Counted from the first letter of the stretch, positions 9,546 to 18,619 are shown. The stretch is DNA of 64,000 nt from Rhodococcus oxybenzonivorans (GCF_003130705.1 NZ_CP021354.1:3658001-3722000), one strand, 5' to 3'. Notes: generated by a model not told the origin, from the sequence alone. Numbers and translations are program-made.

Positions 9546-11536
9546 TTCTCTTCGGGGTCGTACCCACGCCGGGTGGCGCCGGCGGTGTACTCGACGCCGA
9601 GCGTCTTCGCCTTCTCCGACGAGTTCAGCTGCCAGGGAACGCTGGTCACCATCACACCTGGTTGGAACAACAGCCTGCTTTTCAGTCTCAGCGCGCTCTG
9701 GTTGTGCAGGATCTGCTCCCACCAGTGCCCGACGACATACTCGGGAATGAACACGGTGACGACGTCACGCGGAGCGTCCTTGCGGACCCGCCGCACGTAG
9801 TCGAGGACCGGTTTGGTGATCTCACGGTAGGGCGATTCGATGACCTTCAGGGGCACCGCGATGTCGCTCTTCTCCCACTGCCGCACCAGCGCGCGCGTAT
9901 CCGGTTCGTCGACGTTGACGGTGATCGCCTCGAGGGTGTCGGGGCGAGTGGCGCGGGCGTACGCGAGTGCTCGCATGGTCGGCATGTGGAGCTTGGACAC
10001 CAGGACGATCGAGTGGGTCCGGCTCGGCAGCACACCGTCCCACTCCTGCTCCTCGAGCTCAGCAGTGACACTGTCGTAATGCTTCCGGATCATCTTCATC
10101 ACCACGAAGATGGCCACCATGGCAACGATGGCGATCCAAGCCCCGGCCGCGAACTTGGTGATCAACACGATGATCAGGACCGCGCCGGTCATGGTGAGAC
10201 CGATCGAGTTGATCACCCGCGAACGCTGCATCCGGCGGCGTTGCCGCGCATCGGTCTCCGACGCGAGATGCCGGGTCCAGTGCCGGATCATCCCGGTCTG
10301 GCTCAGGACGAACGAGACGAACACCCCGACGATGTAGAGCTGGATCAGCTTGGTGACCTCGGCGTCGAAGAGGACGACGAACGCAATGGCCGCACCAGAG
10401 AGGAACAGGATGCCGTTGCTGAAGGCGAGCCGGTCACCACGGGTGTGGAGCTGACGCGGCAGATACCTGTCCTGCGCCAGGATGGAGCCCAGGACCGGGA
10501 ACCCGTTGAACGCCGTGTTGGCCGCCAGCACGAGGATGAGCGCCGTGACGATGGCAATGAAGTAGAAGCCGATGGGAAATCCGCCGAAGACCGTCTCGGC
10601 CACCTGAGCGATCAGCGTCTTCTGCTCATAGCCGCTCGGCGCGCCGATCAACTGTGCAGCGGGATTGTGTGCGTAGACGATTCCGATCTTCTGCGCCAGG
10701 ATGATGATGCCCATCAGGAGGACGATCGCGATCGTGCCCAGCAAGAGCAGCGTCGTGGCCGCGTTCCGGGACTTCGGTTTACGGAACGCGGGAACACCGT
10801 TGCTGATGGCCTCCACACCGGTGAGCGCCGCGCACCCCGACGAGAACGCGCGCGCGATGAGGAAGGCGAAGGCGATGCCGTACAGGTGGGAGTCCTCTGC
10901 CGCGAGTTCGAACCCCGCAGATTCCGCCTGTAGGTCTTCGCCGAGAACGTAGATCCGGAACAGCCCCCAGGACAGCATCAGCACCATGCCGAAGACGAAC
11001 GCGTACGTCGGAATCGCGAACGTGATACCCGATTCGCGGATGCCACGAAGGTTGATCGCAGTGAGCAGGACGATGGCCGCCACGGCGAAGAGAACCTTGT
11101 GCTGAGCCACGAACGGCACAGCCGAGCCGATGTTGGACGCTGCCGACGAGATGGATACCGCAACGGTCAGCACGTAGTCGACCAGCAGCGCGCTGCCCAC
11201 GGTGAGACCGGCAGTGGGACCCAGATTGACCGTGGCGACCTCGTAGTCGCCGCCGCCCGACGGATAGGCGTGCACGTTCTGCCGATAGCTCGCCACCACC
11301 ACCGCCATCACGGCGGCCACGGCAAGTCCGATCCACGGCGTGTACGCGTACGCGGAGATGCCTGCCACCGACAGCACCAGGAAGATTTCCTCAGGCGCGT
11401 ACGCGACCGAGGACATCGCGTCGGACGCGAAGACCGGTAGTGCGATCCTTTTGGGAAGCAGCGTGTGCCCGAGCTTGTCGCTCCGGAAGGGTCTGCCGAG
11501 CAGTAGCCGCTTGGTGGCGGTCGAGAGCTTTGACAC
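9542..11536 (-). CDS. APC-superfamily amino acid permease
   Basis: A 664-residue integral membrane protein, counterpart of M. tuberculosis Rv2690c. The N-terminal half has the APC core, starting FASDAMSSVAYAPEEIFLVL with unwound-helix glycines (SGGGDYEVATVNLG, SSGCAALTGVEAISNGVPAF). About 12 helices span residues 30-480, followed by a soluble C-terminal domain of about 170 residues (VLVSKLHMPTMRALAYARA, VVTVFIPEYVVGHWWEQ). The frame extends to 11995, but that stretch is not membrane-like. I start at GTG 11536 (SKLSTATKRLLLGRP), which leaves a divergent 163-bp spacer to ceoB. Position beside two TrkA-type proteins suggests a role in K+ or amino acid balance; substrate unknown. Confidence 0.85.
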   Translation of the reverse strand: MSKLSTATKRLLLGRPFRSDKLGHTLLPKRIALPVFASDAMSSVAYAPEEIFLVLSVAGISAYAYTPWIGLAVAAVMAVVVASYRQNVHAYPSGGGDYEVATVNLGPTAGLTVGSALLVDYVLTVAVSISSAASNIGSAVPFVAQHKVLFAVAAIVLLTAINLRGIRESGITFAIPTYAFVFGMVLMLSWGLFRIYVLGEDLQAESAGFELAAEDSHLYGIAFAFLIARAFSSGCAALTGVEAISNGVPAFRKPKSRNAATTLLLLGTIAIVLLMGIIILAQKIGIVYAHNPAAQLIGAPSGYEQKTLIAQVAETVFGGFPIGFYFIAIVTALILVLAANTAFNGFPVLGSILAQDRYLPRQLHTRGDRLAFSNGILFLSGAAIAFVVLFDAEVTKLIQLYIVGVFVSFVLSQTGMIRHWTRHLASETDARQRRRMQRSRVINSIGLTMTGAVLIIVLITKFAAGAWIAIVAMVAIFVVMKMIRKHYDSVTAELEEQEWDGVLPSRTHSIVLVSKLHMPTMRALAYARATRPDTLEAITVNVDEPDTRALVRQWEKSDIAVPLKVIESPYREITKPVLDYVRRVRKDAPRDVVTVFIPEYVVGHWWEQILHNQSALRLKSRLLFQPGVMVTSVPWQLNSSEKAKTLGVEYTAGATRRGYDPEEK

Positions 11537-11699
11537 TGGCAAAGCGTAAGCCGTCCGCGAAGAAACTGGACCGTCGCCCACCGAAGTGTCCGGATTGCGA
11601 TCTGTGTCTCGGTTGCTCTTTCGCCTGGGCACTGTACGGTTCGATTCGGTATGCACGTGCTCGGGACGTGACACCACAAGTCCATGAACGGAGTAACAG

Positions 11700-12365
11700 G
11701 TGTATGTGGTCATCATGGGATGCGGCCGAGTCGGCTCGTCCCTCGCCGGATCGCTGACCCGCATCGGACATGACGTCGCGGTCATCGACCGCGATCCCGC
11801 CGCATTTCTGCGACTCGATCCCGACTTTCCCGGACGCACGGTCGTCGGGATGGGATTCGACCGCGACGTACTGGTGAAGTCCGGTATCGAACGGGCCGAG
11901 GCCTTCGCGGCCGTGTCTTCCGGCGACAACTCCAACATCATCTCGGCACGTGTGGCGCGGGAGACGTTCGGAGTCGAGCGCGTAGTCGCCCGCATCTACG
12001 ACGCGAAGCGCGCCGCCGTCTACGAGCGGCTCGGAATCCCCACCGTGGCCACCGTCCCGTGGTCGACGGATCGTTTCCTGCACACCCTGACTCGTGACAG
12101 CCAGACGGCCAAATGGCGTGACCCCTCGGGAACCGTTGCCGTCACCGAGTTGTCGCTCCACGAGGACTGGATTGGCAGGCCGATCGCCGAACTCGAGGCC
12201 GCCACCTCGTCACGGGTGGCATTCATCATCCGTTTCGGAACGGGCATCCTCCCCGACCGCAAGACGATCTTCCAGGCTGACGATCAGGTGTATATCGCGG
12301 CAGTGTCCGGAACCGTCGCCGAAGCCGTCGCTCTCGCGGGCAATCCCCCACCCTCGGAGAACTGA
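11700..12365 (+). CDS. ceoB: TrkA-type K+ uptake regulatory subunit CeoB
   Basis: A 221-residue cytosolic RCK protein: an N-terminal Rossmann domain with the nucleotide-binding MGCGRVGSSLA and an acidic VIDRD at the end of strand 2, then a TrkA_C domain (LHEDWIGRPIAELEA, GTGILPDRKTIFQADDQVY). TrkA-like proteins bind NAD(H) or ATP and gate Trk/Ktr potassium channels. GTG 11700 has GGAGTAACAG in front. It pairs with ceoC 47 bp downstream, as in mycobacteria (Rv2691-Rv2692). No TrkH/TrkG channel gene is in the window, so the partner must be elsewhere or be the divergent permease. Confidence 0.92.
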   Translation: MYVVIMGCGRVGSSLAGSLTRIGHDVAVIDRDPAAFLRLDPDFPGRTVVGMGFDRDVLVKSGIERAEAFAAVSSGDNSNIISARVARETFGVERVVARIYDAKRAAVYERLGIPTVATVPWSTDRFLHTLTRDSQTAKWRDPSGTVAVTELSLHEDWIGRPIAELEAATSSRVAFIIRFGTGILPDRKTIFQADDQVYIAAVSGTVAEAVALAGNPPPSEN

Positions 12366-12412
12366 GTGTCAGTGAGAAATTTCACGATCGAACACCCGAA
12401 CGGAAGCAGCCG

Positions 12413-13072
12413 ATGAGAGTCGCAATCGCAGGCGCGGGTGCCGTAGGACGCTCCATCGCGCGGGAACTGGTGCGCAGCGAACACGATGTCATGCTGATCG
12501 AGCGCAAGCTCGAACACATCGAGCAGGAGTCCGTACCCGAGGCCACCTGGGTTCACGCCGACGCCTGTGAACTGAGCAGCCTCGAGGCCGCCACCCTGGA
12601 AACGTACGAAGTGGTGATCGCTGCCACCGGCGACGACAAGGCGAATCTCGTCCTCAGTCTGCTCGCCAAAACCGAGTTCGGGGTTCGCCGCGTCGTCGCC
12701 CGGGTCAACGACCCCCGCAACGAATGGCTGTTCGACGAATCGTGGGGCGTCGACGTGGCGGTGTCGACGCCACGGATGCTGGCGTCACTCGTCGAGGAGG
12801 CGGTGTCGGTCGGCGACCTGGTTCGCCTCATGACCCTCCGTCAAGGGCAGGCCAACTTGGTCGAGGTCACGCTGCCCGACAACACCCCACTTGCAGGCAA
12901 AGCCGTGCGCAAGCTCCAGTTGCCGCGTGACGCAGCGCTGGTCACCATTCTTCGCGGTGGTCGAGTGATCGTGCCTCAGCCGGACGACCCGCTCGAGGGC
13001 GGCGACGAACTTCTCTTCGTCGCCGGAGTCGACGTCGAAGACGCTCTGCGGACCGCTGTCGGCCTCTCGTAA
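12413..13072 (+). CDS. ceoC: TrkA-type K+ uptake regulatory subunit CeoC
   Basis: A 219-residue second RCK protein with AGAGAVGRSIA as nucleotide-binding loop, LIERK after strand 2, a NAD-domain core (VVIAATGDDKANLVLSLLA), and a TrkA_C domain (LVEVTLPDNTPLAGKAVRKL, GRVIVPQPDDPLEGGDELLF). It probably forms a heteromeric gating ring with CeoB. Both genes keep the full Rossmann plus TrkA_C layout, so neither is a degenerate copy. GGAAGCAGCC precedes ATG 12413. It ends 30 bp before the convergent DUF3159 gene. Confidence 0.92.
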   Translation: MRVAIAGAGAVGRSIARELVRSEHDVMLIERKLEHIEQESVPEATWVHADACELSSLEAATLETYEVVIAATGDDKANLVLSLLAKTEFGVRRVVARVNDPRNEWLFDESWGVDVAVSTPRMLASLVEEAVSVGDLVRLMTLRQGQANLVEVTLPDNTPLAGKAVRKLQLPRDAALVTILRGGRVIVPQPDDPLEGGDELLFVAGVDVEDALRTAVGLS

Positions 13073-13102
13073 GGCTCGCGGATGAGGCGTCGGGGCGACC
13101 GC

Positions 13103-13828
13103 CTACGACGACCGTGGATCCTCGCGGGGTCCACCCGCCTCCGTGTCGTCGGTCGGCATGACCGCGCCCTCCGGATGATCGGTGGGCTCCGCCGCCTCCG
13201 GATGATCGGTCGCCTCCAGGGGCCGCGGCTCGACGATCCGATCGGCGCGCCGCACGGCCCAGATGGTCACCAGGAGAGACAATCCGGCGAGCGGCCACCC
13301 CATCGCTATGCGGGCGACGGCGAGCCAGCCGGTCTGGTCGGAATCGTACAGCTGGGACTGCACGAGGTACCGGGCACCGAAGACCAGCGCCCACGCCCCG
13401 GTCGCCACGTCATAGGCCCGCACGGCGCCCCGGTGGCGACGCCACAGATTCCCGTGGCCGTTCAGGAACCCCCAGATGATGCCGACGATCGGCCAGCGCA
13501 CGAGGATCGAGCCGAGAAACACCGCCGCGTACGCGAGGCTGGTGTAGATCCCGAAGAGGAAGTAGCCCTTCGCATCACCGGTGCGATAGGCGATGAAGGC
13601 AGAAATTCCGACCCCGAAGAAGCCGGAGATGGCCGGTTGGACGGGACTGCGGCGAATGATGCGCCACACAAGGATCGACGCGGCAACCCCCAGGGCGGCC
13701 CAGATCGCCGGACCGAGACCCCATACTCCGTTGACCGGCACGAAGACGAGAATGGGCAGGGTGGAATAGATCAGTCCGCTGAACCCACCGAGCTGCTCGA
13801 GAACGGACTGCTGCTTCGTTTCGGTCAC
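13103..13828 (-). CDS. DUF3159 membrane protein
   Basis: A 241-residue integral membrane protein, positional counterpart of Rv2693c. About six hydrophobic helices (LIYSTLPILVFVPVNGVWGL, WAALGVAASILVWRIIRR, YAAVFLGSILVRWPIVGIIW) are followed by a charged tail of about 45 residues rich in Glu, Pro and Asp. Start is uncertain: GTG 13828 gives the natural-looking VTETKQQSVLEQ, while GTG 13846 adds six residues and lies 7 bases behind a TAGGTC box. Function is unknown; the family is actinobacterial and keeps company with the OB-fold gene just upstream on the same strand (28 bp). Confidence 0.82.
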   Translation of the reverse strand: MTETKQQSVLEQLGGFSGLIYSTLPILVFVPVNGVWGLGPAIWAALGVAASILVWRIIRRSPVQPAISGFFGVGISAFIAYRTGDAKGYFLFGIYTSLAYAAVFLGSILVRWPIVGIIWGFLNGHGNLWRRHRGAVRAYDVATGAWALVFGARYLVQSQLYDSDQTGWLAVARIAMGWPLAGLSLLVTIWAVRRADRIVEPRPLEATDHPEAAEPTDHPEGAVMPTDDTEAGGPREDPRSS

Positions 13829-13856
13829 TCGACGAGAGTGCCACACGAACCGGGAC

Positions 13857-14234
13857 CTACGATTCGCCCCGCAACTCGTAATACGGGTTGAAGATCACCT
13901 TCTGGCCGTCGCGATCACCGACACGACCCCGGACCAACAGGGTTTTACCGGGTTCGATCCCCGGAATCCTGCGTCTTCCGATCCAGACCAGCTTGACCTG
14001 TTCGGTGCCGTCGAAGAACTCCGCTTCGATGCTGGCATTGCCGGACTTGGGACACGCCTCGACGCTGCGGAGCCGGCCCAGCATGGTTACTTCCTCGCCG
14101 CGGCTGCAGTCGCAGGCCCGCTGCGCGCCGGACGCCTGAGACGTCTCGGCCATTTCCTCGGCGTCCAGCTGATCGAGGTCTTCGGTGAGCCTGCGAGTGA
14201 GCCGACGAAAATATCCTGCCGTGGCGGGTGCCAT
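13857..14234 (-). CDS. OB-fold nucleic acid binding domain protein
   Basis: A 125-residue protein like Rv2694c: an N-terminal helical part (YFRRLTRRLTEDLDQLDAEE), then a five-strand OB-fold of the tRNA-anticodon/RecG wedge type (EEVTMLGRLRSVEACP, AEFFDGTEQVKLVWIGRRR, GKTLLVRGRVGDRDGQ, VIFNPYYEL). It probably binds single-stranded nucleic acid or acts as an accessory to a helicase or transcription factor. The frame is open to 14336, but ATG 14234 has AGGAG seven bases upstream and gives the compact domain. The next gene on the same strand is the DUF3159 membrane protein, and an alpha/beta hydrolase gene diverges from it. Confidence 0.82.
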   Translation of the reverse strand: MAPATAGYFRRLTRRLTEDLDQLDAEEMAETSQASGAQRACDCSRGEEVTMLGRLRSVEACPKSGNASIEAEFFDGTEQVKLVWIGRRRIPGIEPGKTLLVRGRVGDRDGQKVIFNPYYELRGES

Positions 14235-14370
14235 TGCGCGCTCCTGGAGCATGTGCGGCGCGAGATCTTCGCGCCGCTCGTAGGGCTGTGTAATCGCCAC
14301 TGTAGACCCAATGCTTCGCGGCAACCACACGACCACAGTGGCATCACGACGGACCAGGCAAGATCACCTC

Positions 14371-15084
14371 ATGCCTTCGACATACCGGCCACGCACGGCC
14401 GTGGTCCTGCCAGGAACGGGATCCGACGCGGACTTCGTTGCACGGGCCTTTACGGAGCCACTTGCCCGGCGCGGGGTTCGCACGCTGGCCGTCGACCCGG
14501 ACCCCCGAAGGGTCGTCGGAAGCTACGTGGACGCACTGAACACTGCCGCCGCGGCCGGTGAACCGATTCTGGTCGGTGGAGTCTCCCTCGGCGCCGCGGT
14601 TGCGCTGCAGTGGGCTGCGACCCACCACGAACACACGGCCGGTGTGCTGGCGGCTCTCCCGGCCTGGACCGGAACGGCCGAGGATGCGCCAGCGGCTGCG
14701 AGCGCACGCTTCACGGCGGCCCGGCTGCGCGCGGACGGCCTCGAACAGGTGACCGCCGAGATGGTCGCATCCAGTCCGCCCTGGCTCGGCCGCGAACTGG
14801 CGAAGTCGTGGCGGTCGCAGTGGCCGCATCTTCCGGCTGCCCTGGACGAGGCGTCGCGGTATCACGGTCCCGCCGAGGACGACCTCGAACGGATCGACGT
14901 GCCGGTAGGCATCGCCGCGGCCACCGACGACGCCGTTCACCCGATCGAGGTGGCCCGAACGTGGGCCGCTCTGCTACCGCACGCGGGCCTGGTGACCGTG
15001 TCACTCGACGACATCGGCGTGGACCCGGCGGTACTCGGATACGCGAGCCTGCGCGGGCTGGACTCGGTACTGCGCCGGCCCTGA
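14371..15084 (+). CDS. Alpha/beta hydrolase family protein
   Basis: A 237-residue protein with an alpha/beta hydrolase core: the oxyanion strand VVLPGTGSD, the nucleophile elbow GGVSLGAAVALQWA (Ser in G-x-S-x-G), a possible acid VPVGIAAATDDAVHP, and a late segment near LPHAGLVTVSLDD. The usual catalytic His near the end is not obvious, so activity is uncertain. It is the positional counterpart of Rv2695. The frame opens at 14311, but ATG 14371 gives MPSTYRPRTAVVLPGTG with the first strand near the N-terminus. No strong ribosome-binding site is visible. It converges with the DUF3710 gene, with 5 bases between stops. Confidence 0.75.
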   Translation: MPSTYRPRTAVVLPGTGSDADFVARAFTEPLARRGVRTLAVDPDPRRVVGSYVDALNTAAAAGEPILVGGVSLGAAVALQWAATHHEHTAGVLAALPAWTGTAEDAPAAASARFTAARLRADGLEQVTAEMVASSPPWLGRELAKSWRSQWPHLPAALDEASRYHGPAEDDLERIDVPVGIAAATDDAVHPIEVARTWAALLPHAGLVTVSLDDIGVDPAVLGYASLRGLDSVLRRP

Positions 15085-15089
15085 GTGCG

Positions 15090-15941
15090 TCAGCGGCCCA
15101 GCTGCTGCATCGCGGAGCCTGATTCGCCGCGCCGTTGTTGGGGCGGAGCCGGTGCCGGCTGCCCGTCCTGGGGTTGCGCGGAAGCCGTTTCGGGCTGCGC
15201 GCCGGATTGCTGCGGAGCAGGCTGGGCGGCGGCTTGCTGCTGAGCCAGCTGCTGCTGGTGGGCCGCCGCGAGCTGCTGGGCGAGAGCCTGCGGCAGGACG
15301 ACCGGGAGCGGGGTCCGGACCGGGTGCGGTTCGGTTCCCCGCTTGACCACGGTGTCCCGCAGAATGGCCCGGGCTGTGGCGACGAGGTCGGAGTCGGCGG
15401 TGTTTCCGCCACTGGGACCGGCGACGACGCACCGCACCATCCACCGGTAACCGTCCACTCCGATGAAGCGAAGGTCTGCGTTGGGCGTCACGGCGAAGAC
15501 CTCACGTCCCCACGGCCCGTTCTCGATGCTGACGGTGGCGTTGTCACCCCTCAGGGACTCGGCGAGGTCGCCGGCCACTTCCCGCCACTGGCCGGGTGAC
15601 TTGGGTGCGGCGTACGCCGCGACCGTGATCCGTCCGAGCTGGGTGACCAGATGAACAGCCTGCGGAGAACCGTCGGGCGCCATCTCGACCTGCAACTGAG
15701 CGCCCTGAGGCATCGGGACGAGCACCGACCCGAGATCGAGCCGGGTCCCCACCTCGCCCACCGTGAGGTCGGCATCCGATTCGAGGTCGTCGGCGTCGTA
15801 GGGACCGCCGTCCACGTCGCTGATCGCGTCGTAATCGTCCTCGGCATCGTCGTAGTCGTCAGCGGTGGTTGCCGCGTCGGCATCGTCGAAGAAACCGGGA
15901 CGGTCCTCCTCGGATTCGTTCTTCTTGCGGCGTCCGAACAT
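15090..15941 (-). CDS. DUF3710 family protein
   Basis: A 283-residue soluble protein like Rv2696c. It begins with a basic then highly acidic segment (FGRRKKNESEEDRPG, then many Asp to about residue 60), followed by the conserved DUF3710 domain (RLDLGSVLVPMPQGAQLQVE, GQWREVAGDLAESLRG, VDGYRWMVRCVVAGP) and a 60-residue low-complexity tail of Ala, Gln and Pro. Function is unknown. ATG 15941 has AAGGAG seven bases upstream. It lies 2 bp behind dut on the same strand, so the two are very probably co-transcribed and translationally linked. Confidence 0.88.
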   Translation of the reverse strand: MFGRRKKNESEEDRPGFFDDADAATTADDYDDAEDDYDAISDVDGGPYDADDLESDADLTVGEVGTRLDLGSVLVPMPQGAQLQVEMAPDGSPQAVHLVTQLGRITVAAYAAPKSPGQWREVAGDLAESLRGDNATVSIENGPWGREVFAVTPNADLRFIGVDGYRWMVRCVVAGPSGGNTADSDLVATARAILRDTVVKRGTEPHPVRTPLPVVLPQALAQQLAAAHQQQLAQQQAAAQPAPQQSGAQPETASAQPQDGQPAPAPPQQRRGESGSAMQQLGR

Positions 15942-15943
15942 GA

Positions 15944-16459
15944 TCACGCTCCTTCTCTGGCGTTGCCGACAAGGCTGGCATGGCCTCCGCTCGACCCGTG
16001 TCCGTCGGTGCCGCGGGTGGTGTCGTCGAGCGACTCCACCTCGACGAAGGACACCAATTCCACACGCTGAACCAGCAGCTGTGCGATGCGGTCGCCGCGG
16101 CGGATCTCGATCGGTGTCTCACGATCGTGGTTGATCAGGCAGACCTTGATCTCGCCGCGGTACCCGGCGTCGATGGTGCCGGGCGTGTTGACCACCGACA
16201 GTCCCGACTTCGCGGCCAGACCGGACCGGGGGTGAATCAGCCCGACGGTGCCCAAGGGCAGGGCGATCGCGATTCCGGTACCGACGAGGGCGCGCTGACC
16301 CGGTTCGAGGGTGAGATCGGACGTGCTGCACAGGTCGACACCGGCGTCGCCGTCGTGCGCGCGTCGCGGTACCGGAATGGCTGGATCCAACCGCTGGAGG
16401 GCAACAGGGGGAAGGGCTGCAGTTCCTCCGAGAGGAAGGCCGGGAGATAGGTCGCTCAC
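15944..16459 (-). CDS. dut: dUTP diphosphatase
   Basis: Trimeric dUTPase hydrolyses dUTP to dUMP and PPi, keeping uracil out of DNA. All five family motifs are present: [35 protein letters not shown] (catalytic Asp), [11 protein letters not shown], and the C-terminal [11 protein letters not shown] arm that closes over substrate. GTG 16459 gives 171 residues ([11 protein letters not shown]); GTG 16465 two codons earlier is the alternative. A TAGGCT -10 sits at 16468-16473, 8 bases before the chosen start, back to back with the leaderless promoter of the divergent DUF3093 gene. Confidence 0.95.
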   Translation of the reverse strand: MSDLSPGLPLGGTAALPPVALQRLDPAIPVPRRAHDGDAGVDLCSTSDLTLEPGQRALVGTGIAIALPLGTVGLIHPRSGLAAKSGLSVVNTPGTIDAGYRGEIKVCLINHDRETPIEIRRGDRIAQLLVQRVELVSFVEVESLDDTTRGTDGHGSSGGHASLVGNAREGA

Positions 16460-16488
16460 GTGCACCGAGCCTACTCGTAGGCAGCGAC

Positions 16489-16494
16489 TATCCT
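16489..16494 (+). promoter_or_regulatory. -10 box of a probable leaderless DUF3093 promoter
   Basis: TATCCT lies exactly 6 bases before GTG 16501. The divergent dut promoter (TAGGCT on the other strand at 16468-16473) is only 15 bp away, so the two polymerase sites overlap and probably compete. Confidence 0.65.
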
Positions 16495-16500
16495 GGTGGC

Positions 16501-17016
16501 GTGTCAGAAACGTCCAGGCCCGAAGCCGCGCCCACCGACCACACCTCGCCGACGCTGTACTCGGAACGCCTCTGGGTACCCGTCTGGTGGTGGATCGCGG
16601 GCCTCTTCGTCGCCGGACTGCTGGCTGCAGAGGTACACATGGGTGCGCCCGGCGTTCGTGCCTGGTTGCCCTACGTCCTGCTACTTCCCCTCCCGATCTG
16701 GGGATTGGTGTGGCTCAGCAGAACGAGAGTCGAACTCGTCGACGAGGCGGACGGCGTCCACCTCCGGGTCGGACAGGCTCACCTGCCGGTCGATGTCATC
16801 GCGCGGGTTGCCGAGGTTCCCGCCACCGCGAAGAGCGCAGCACTAGGACGGCAGCTCGACCCGGCCGCCTTCGTGCAGCATCGGGTGTGGGTGAAGACGA
16901 TGGTGCTGATCGTCCTGGACGATCCCGAGGATCCGACTCCGTACTGGTTGATCAGCACCCGACGGCCGGCCGAATTGCTGGCCGCTCTCGATCGTGCGCG
17001 CCCCGAGGAACACTGA
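16501..17016 (+). CDS. DUF3093 membrane protein
   Basis: A 171-residue protein like Rv2698. Two hydrophobic helices near the N-terminus ([20 protein letters not shown] and [19 protein letters not shown]) are followed by a soluble domain ([40 protein letters not shown]) ending in [13 protein letters not shown]. It resembles a small PH-like membrane-anchored module. Function is unknown. GTG 16501 is supported by the leaderless -10 box six bases upstream and by the divergent dut gene. The family is largely confined to actinobacteria. Confidence 0.85.
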   Translation: MSETSRPEAAPTDHTSPTLYSERLWVPVWWWIAGLFVAGLLAAEVHMGAPGVRAWLPYVLLLPLPIWGLVWLSRTRVELVDEADGVHLRVGQAHLPVDVIARVAEVPATAKSAALGRQLDPAAFVQHRVWVKTMVLIVLDDPEDPTPYWLISTRRPAELLAALDRARPEEH

Positions 17017-17090
17017 ACCGGGTCCCGTACCGGCGGTACCGGCACGGTCCGCTCCGCAGACACAACGGACGGATCAGTCCGCGGGCACAT

Positions 17091-17119
17091 AAAACGGACG
17101 GTGGTATTCCACCGTCCGT
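17091..17119 (-). terminator. Intrinsic terminator of the DUF4193 gene
   Basis: Reading the minus strand, an 11-bp perfect stem (17119-17109 with 17104-17094, loop of 4) is followed by a run of T (AAAA at 17091-17094 on the plus strand, the last base shared with the stem). It lies 17 bp past the DUF4193 stop. Confidence 0.8.
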
Positions 17120-17135
17120 CGCATGCGCTCGTACG

Positions 17136-17438
17136 TCAGGCTGCGCAGTCCCTGCACACGAGCACTCCGCCTGCATCGGTGGCGAGGCGGCTGCGGTGGT
17201 GCACGAGGAAGCAGCTCGAACAAGTGAACTCGTCGGCCTGCTTGGGGATGACCCGCACCGAGAGTTCCTCGCCGGACAGGTCGGCGCCCGGAAGTTCGAA
17301 CGATTCCGCGGTATCGGATTCGTCTACGTCGACAACAGCCGACTGAGCCTCGTTGCGTCGCGCCTTGAGCTCCTCCAGCGAATCCTCCGAAACCTCGTCG
17401 GACTCCGTTCGCCGCGGTGCGTCGTAGTCAGTTGCCAT
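17136..17438 (-). CDS. DUF4193 zinc-ribbon-like protein
   Basis: A 100-residue acidic protein, counterpart of Rv2699c. The N-terminal two thirds are charged and probably disordered (EVSEDSLEELKARRNEAQ). The C-terminus carries two CxxC pairs (FTCSSCFLVHHRSRL and VCRDCAA), a likely zinc ribbon. It starts ATDYDAPRRTESDE at ATG 17438 with GGGAAGACGAC upstream. The family is highly conserved and single-copy in actinobacteria; role unknown, perhaps an RNA-polymerase or ribosome-associated small protein (inference only). It is monocistronic, with its own terminator. Confidence 0.9.
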   Translation of the reverse strand: MATDYDAPRRTESDEVSEDSLEELKARRNEAQSAVVDVDESDTAESFELPGADLSGEELSVRVIPKQADEFTCSSCFLVHHRSRLATDAGGVLVCRDCAA

Positions 17439-17918
17439 GTCGTCTTCCCCTCATCTTCTTTCATGTATCCCGGCCTCGCGGGGCCCGTCGAACGGAAGTC
17501 GGTCGATCGTCCACACGAAAACCGCCTCGGCGCAGATCACACCCGCGGCCTGCACAACGTTGCAGCGGCCGCCCACGTGCCCGGATCCAGTTCCCGGGGA
17601 CATGATGTGCGCCTCACTTCGTCTCTTCTGTCCGCCCTCGTCGTACGTGCATTTAACGACTGGGGCCGCCAGACAGTAGCCGAAGGGAGTACAAAAGTCG
17701 TAACCGAATCAACGGATCGCGCAAATTGTCTGCTAATCGTCACCAACCCCACAGCAAGCTGTGACATTTGACAACCGGGACGGGTACGGAGATATGACAC
17801 TGGTGGGATCTAAGGTAGGTGCCGAACCTGCGCCACAACGTGTGGCCGGGCCCTGTATCGATGCGCTGTACGGGGTGGACGTCCCCAGCGCTGTTCGTAG
17901 GAGAGGTCGAGGCACACT
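17439..17918. other. 480-bp intergenic region upstream of cei and DUF4193
   Basis: No convincing gene is seen. The stretch is less GC-rich than its surroundings, especially 17650-17820 (AT-rich words such as AAATTGTC and CTAATCG), as expected for a divergent promoter region. TTGACA at 17768-17773 followed by an AGATATGAC segment around 17790-17797 could be a SigA-type promoter for cei, leaving a leader of roughly 115 bases. I could not fold the leader, and no riboswitch class was recognised. Confidence 0.4.
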
Positions 17919-18608
17919 GTGGTTTCACTGATCACCGAAGGCAGTTCGCGCGACGAGAACGGTCGTCCGTTCCGGCGACGGCGAAGTTTGCCCATTCTTG
18001 TGGTGTTCGCGGTTCTCGCCCTACTCGGCGCAGTGGTGTGGGCGGGCATTCTGGGCGAGGACGAAAACCTCGCCACCACCGTGGATTGCAACGCTCCTGC
18101 GCCGGCGTCGCAACCGGCGGATCCGGCGGCCCCGCCGCAACAGACTCTCGGCGAGAAGGTGGACCCGTCGACGCTCCGGGACGTCGAGCCGGCCGCCCTG
18201 TCCGCCACCAAGGTGCGGGTGTTCAACGCGAACGGTGAGCACGGCCAGGCAGCCCAGGTCGCCGCCCAGCTGAGCGACTACGGCTTCGCGAGCGCACCCG
18301 ACGTGCAAGCCGGCAACGACCCGATCTACCTCGACCAGAACATGCAGTGTCAGGGGCAGCTGCGGTTCGGTCCTCAGGGTCTCGCCGCCGCGAGCGCCGT
18401 CTGGCTGGTGGCGCCGTGCGCGGAACTGATCCAGGATGCACGCACCGACGACACCGTCGATCTTGCGCTCGGCACCTACTTCCGGAAGATCTCACCGAAC
18501 ACCGACGCCGAGGAGGTGTTGCGGTCCCTGAAGGATCCTCCTCCGGGAACGCAGCCCGCCCCACTCGACATCGACCTGCTGAAGGCCGCTCGCACCGCCC
18601 GCTGCTGA
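17919..18608 (+). CDS. cei: Cell envelope integrity protein Cei (LytR_C domain)
   Basis: A 229-residue membrane-anchored protein, counterpart of Rv2700 (cei), which is needed for normal mycobacterial envelope integrity and virulence. A basic N-terminus (GRPFRRRRSLP) precedes one helix (ILVVFAVLALLGAVVWAGIL); the rest is extracytoplasmic. A Pro/Ala linker (residues 60-80) leads to a LytR_C domain (TKVRVFNANGEHGQAAQVAA, YLDQNMQCQGQLRFGPQG). Cysteines in this domain could form disulfides. GTG 17919 is chosen because it precedes the basic segment; GAGAGG lies about 14 bases upstream, a little far. It converges with suhB. Confidence 0.88.
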   Translation: MVSLITEGSSRDENGRPFRRRRSLPILVVFAVLALLGAVVWAGILGEDENLATTVDCNAPAPASQPADPAAPPQQTLGEKVDPSTLRDVEPAALSATKVRVFNANGEHGQAAQVAAQLSDYGFASAPDVQAGNDPIYLDQNMQCQGQLRFGPQGLAAASAVWLVAPCAELIQDARTDDTVDLALGTYFRKISPNTDAEEVLRSLKDPPPGTQPAPLDIDLLKAARTARC

Positions 18609-18619
18609 TCCCGCGGCCG

